Assembly (NCBI GenBank): GCA_030694265.1
Contig: JAUXYP010000004.1
Location: 45,781 to 109,780 of the forward strand
Length of the DNA: 64,000 bases
Reading direction: 5' to 3'
Source: Sulfuricurvum sp.
GTDB lineage: Bacteria > Campylobacterota > Campylobacteria > Campylobacterales > Sulfurimonadaceae
Shown here one piece after another: positions 63,788 to 64,000 of this stretch. The notes under the pieces are model-generated. The model saw only the letters and a program-made list of their open reading frames with translations. It was not told the origin of the DNA and did not search any database. A program made the position numbers and the translations under genes. Position 1 is the stretch's first letter. Every line of letters begins with the position of its first letter.

Positions 63788-64000
63788 TTACGGAAGTACA
63801 ACCAAAACTTCGTATCCAAGAGTAGCATCTCCGTAACAGTAACTTACTGCAGTAGAAGGAACATGTGTAGGCGCTGTGATAGTACCATAGCTTTCTGTAC
63901 CACTGACGTTTAATTCAACAGATGAGTTAAATTCATGGTTCCAGATAGCACAATATTGTGTTGCTTGTGTTGCTGTTGTATTTCCATCGAGTAGCATATG
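63788..64000 (-). CDS. Pilin-like protein, 3' end only
   Basis: The frame runs off the window's right edge and has no true start inside it. The visible part has the same Cys-spaced C terminus as the upstream paralogue (YCAIWNHEFNSSVEL, then SYCYGDATLGYEVLVVLP). A strong terminator follows, so it may be transcribed at a higher level than the secretion operon, as a main pilin would be. Confidence 0.75.
   Translation of the reverse strand, partial: HMLLDGNTTATQATQYCAIWNHEFNSSVELNVSGTESYGTITAPTHVPSTAVSYCYGDATLGYEVLVVLP

Overview
The window looks like chromosome of a Campylobacterota bacterium (Sulfuricurvum/Sulfurimonas-like). The evidence is the block queF, GGDEF/EAL-like gene, gyrB, dnaN, dnaA, ruvC around a putative origin, DnaA-box-like sites of the TTATTCACA/TCATTCACA type, an OlsF-type ornithine-lipid synthase, and AT-rich DNA. 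Genus is an inference.

Region 1 (36-27661) is a genomic island inserted in the 3' end of a tRNA-Ala(GGC) gene. A perfect 45-bp piece of the tRNA is repeated at 27617-27661. A tyrosine integrase, a small excisionase-like protein and a RepA-like ATPase sit next to the intact tRNA. An XRE repressor and a possible mobilisation module with a TraK-like small protein follow. Then come a second tyrosine recombinase behind an inverted-repeat-rich leader and a set of small unknown genes. The cargo starts with an ArsR-controlled sulfur-relay cluster (two DsrE-like proteins, DUF302, rhodanese, methyltransferase, DsbD-alpha-like domain). It continues with an RND heavy-metal efflux operon that carries its own two-component system, then an outer-membrane protein, a serine resolvase and an AlbA_2/Schlafen-type ATPase.

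Region 2 (27662 to about 32980) is accessory DNA rich in relics: an integrase N-terminal fragment, then a minus-strand array of secreted hydrolase/toxin-like genes and fragments alternating with lipoproteins and a membrane protein, like a degraded polymorphic toxin-immunity locus. It contains a duplicated toxin segment, a frameshifted toxin gene with its own signal peptide, a REP-like inverted repeat and a hidden small ORF. A 71-bp sequence at its right edge resembles the right end of the island, which suggests a second, older tandem insertion at the same tRNA.

Region 3 (about 33000-64000) is ordinary backbone. It has a SurA-N-like chaperone and small membrane proteins. The phosphate block follows: porin, pstS, phoU, phoB/phoR, cca and pstCAB, with Pho-box-like repeats upstream of the porin and between pstS and phoU. 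Then come queF, a degenerate GGDEF/EAL protein, gyrB, dnaN, dnaA and ruvC with putative origin boxes, olsF, a pseudouridine synthase, purB and nrdA. The window ends in a type II secretion/pseudopilus cluster (pseudopilins, gspF, gspE, two tandem pilins and a third cut by the window end).

The parts most likely to hide something new are the sulfur-relay cluster with its octamer-repeat operators (11.7-15.5 kb), the compact toxin-immunity array (28-32.1 kb), and the recombinase with its structured leader (6.3-7.6 kb).
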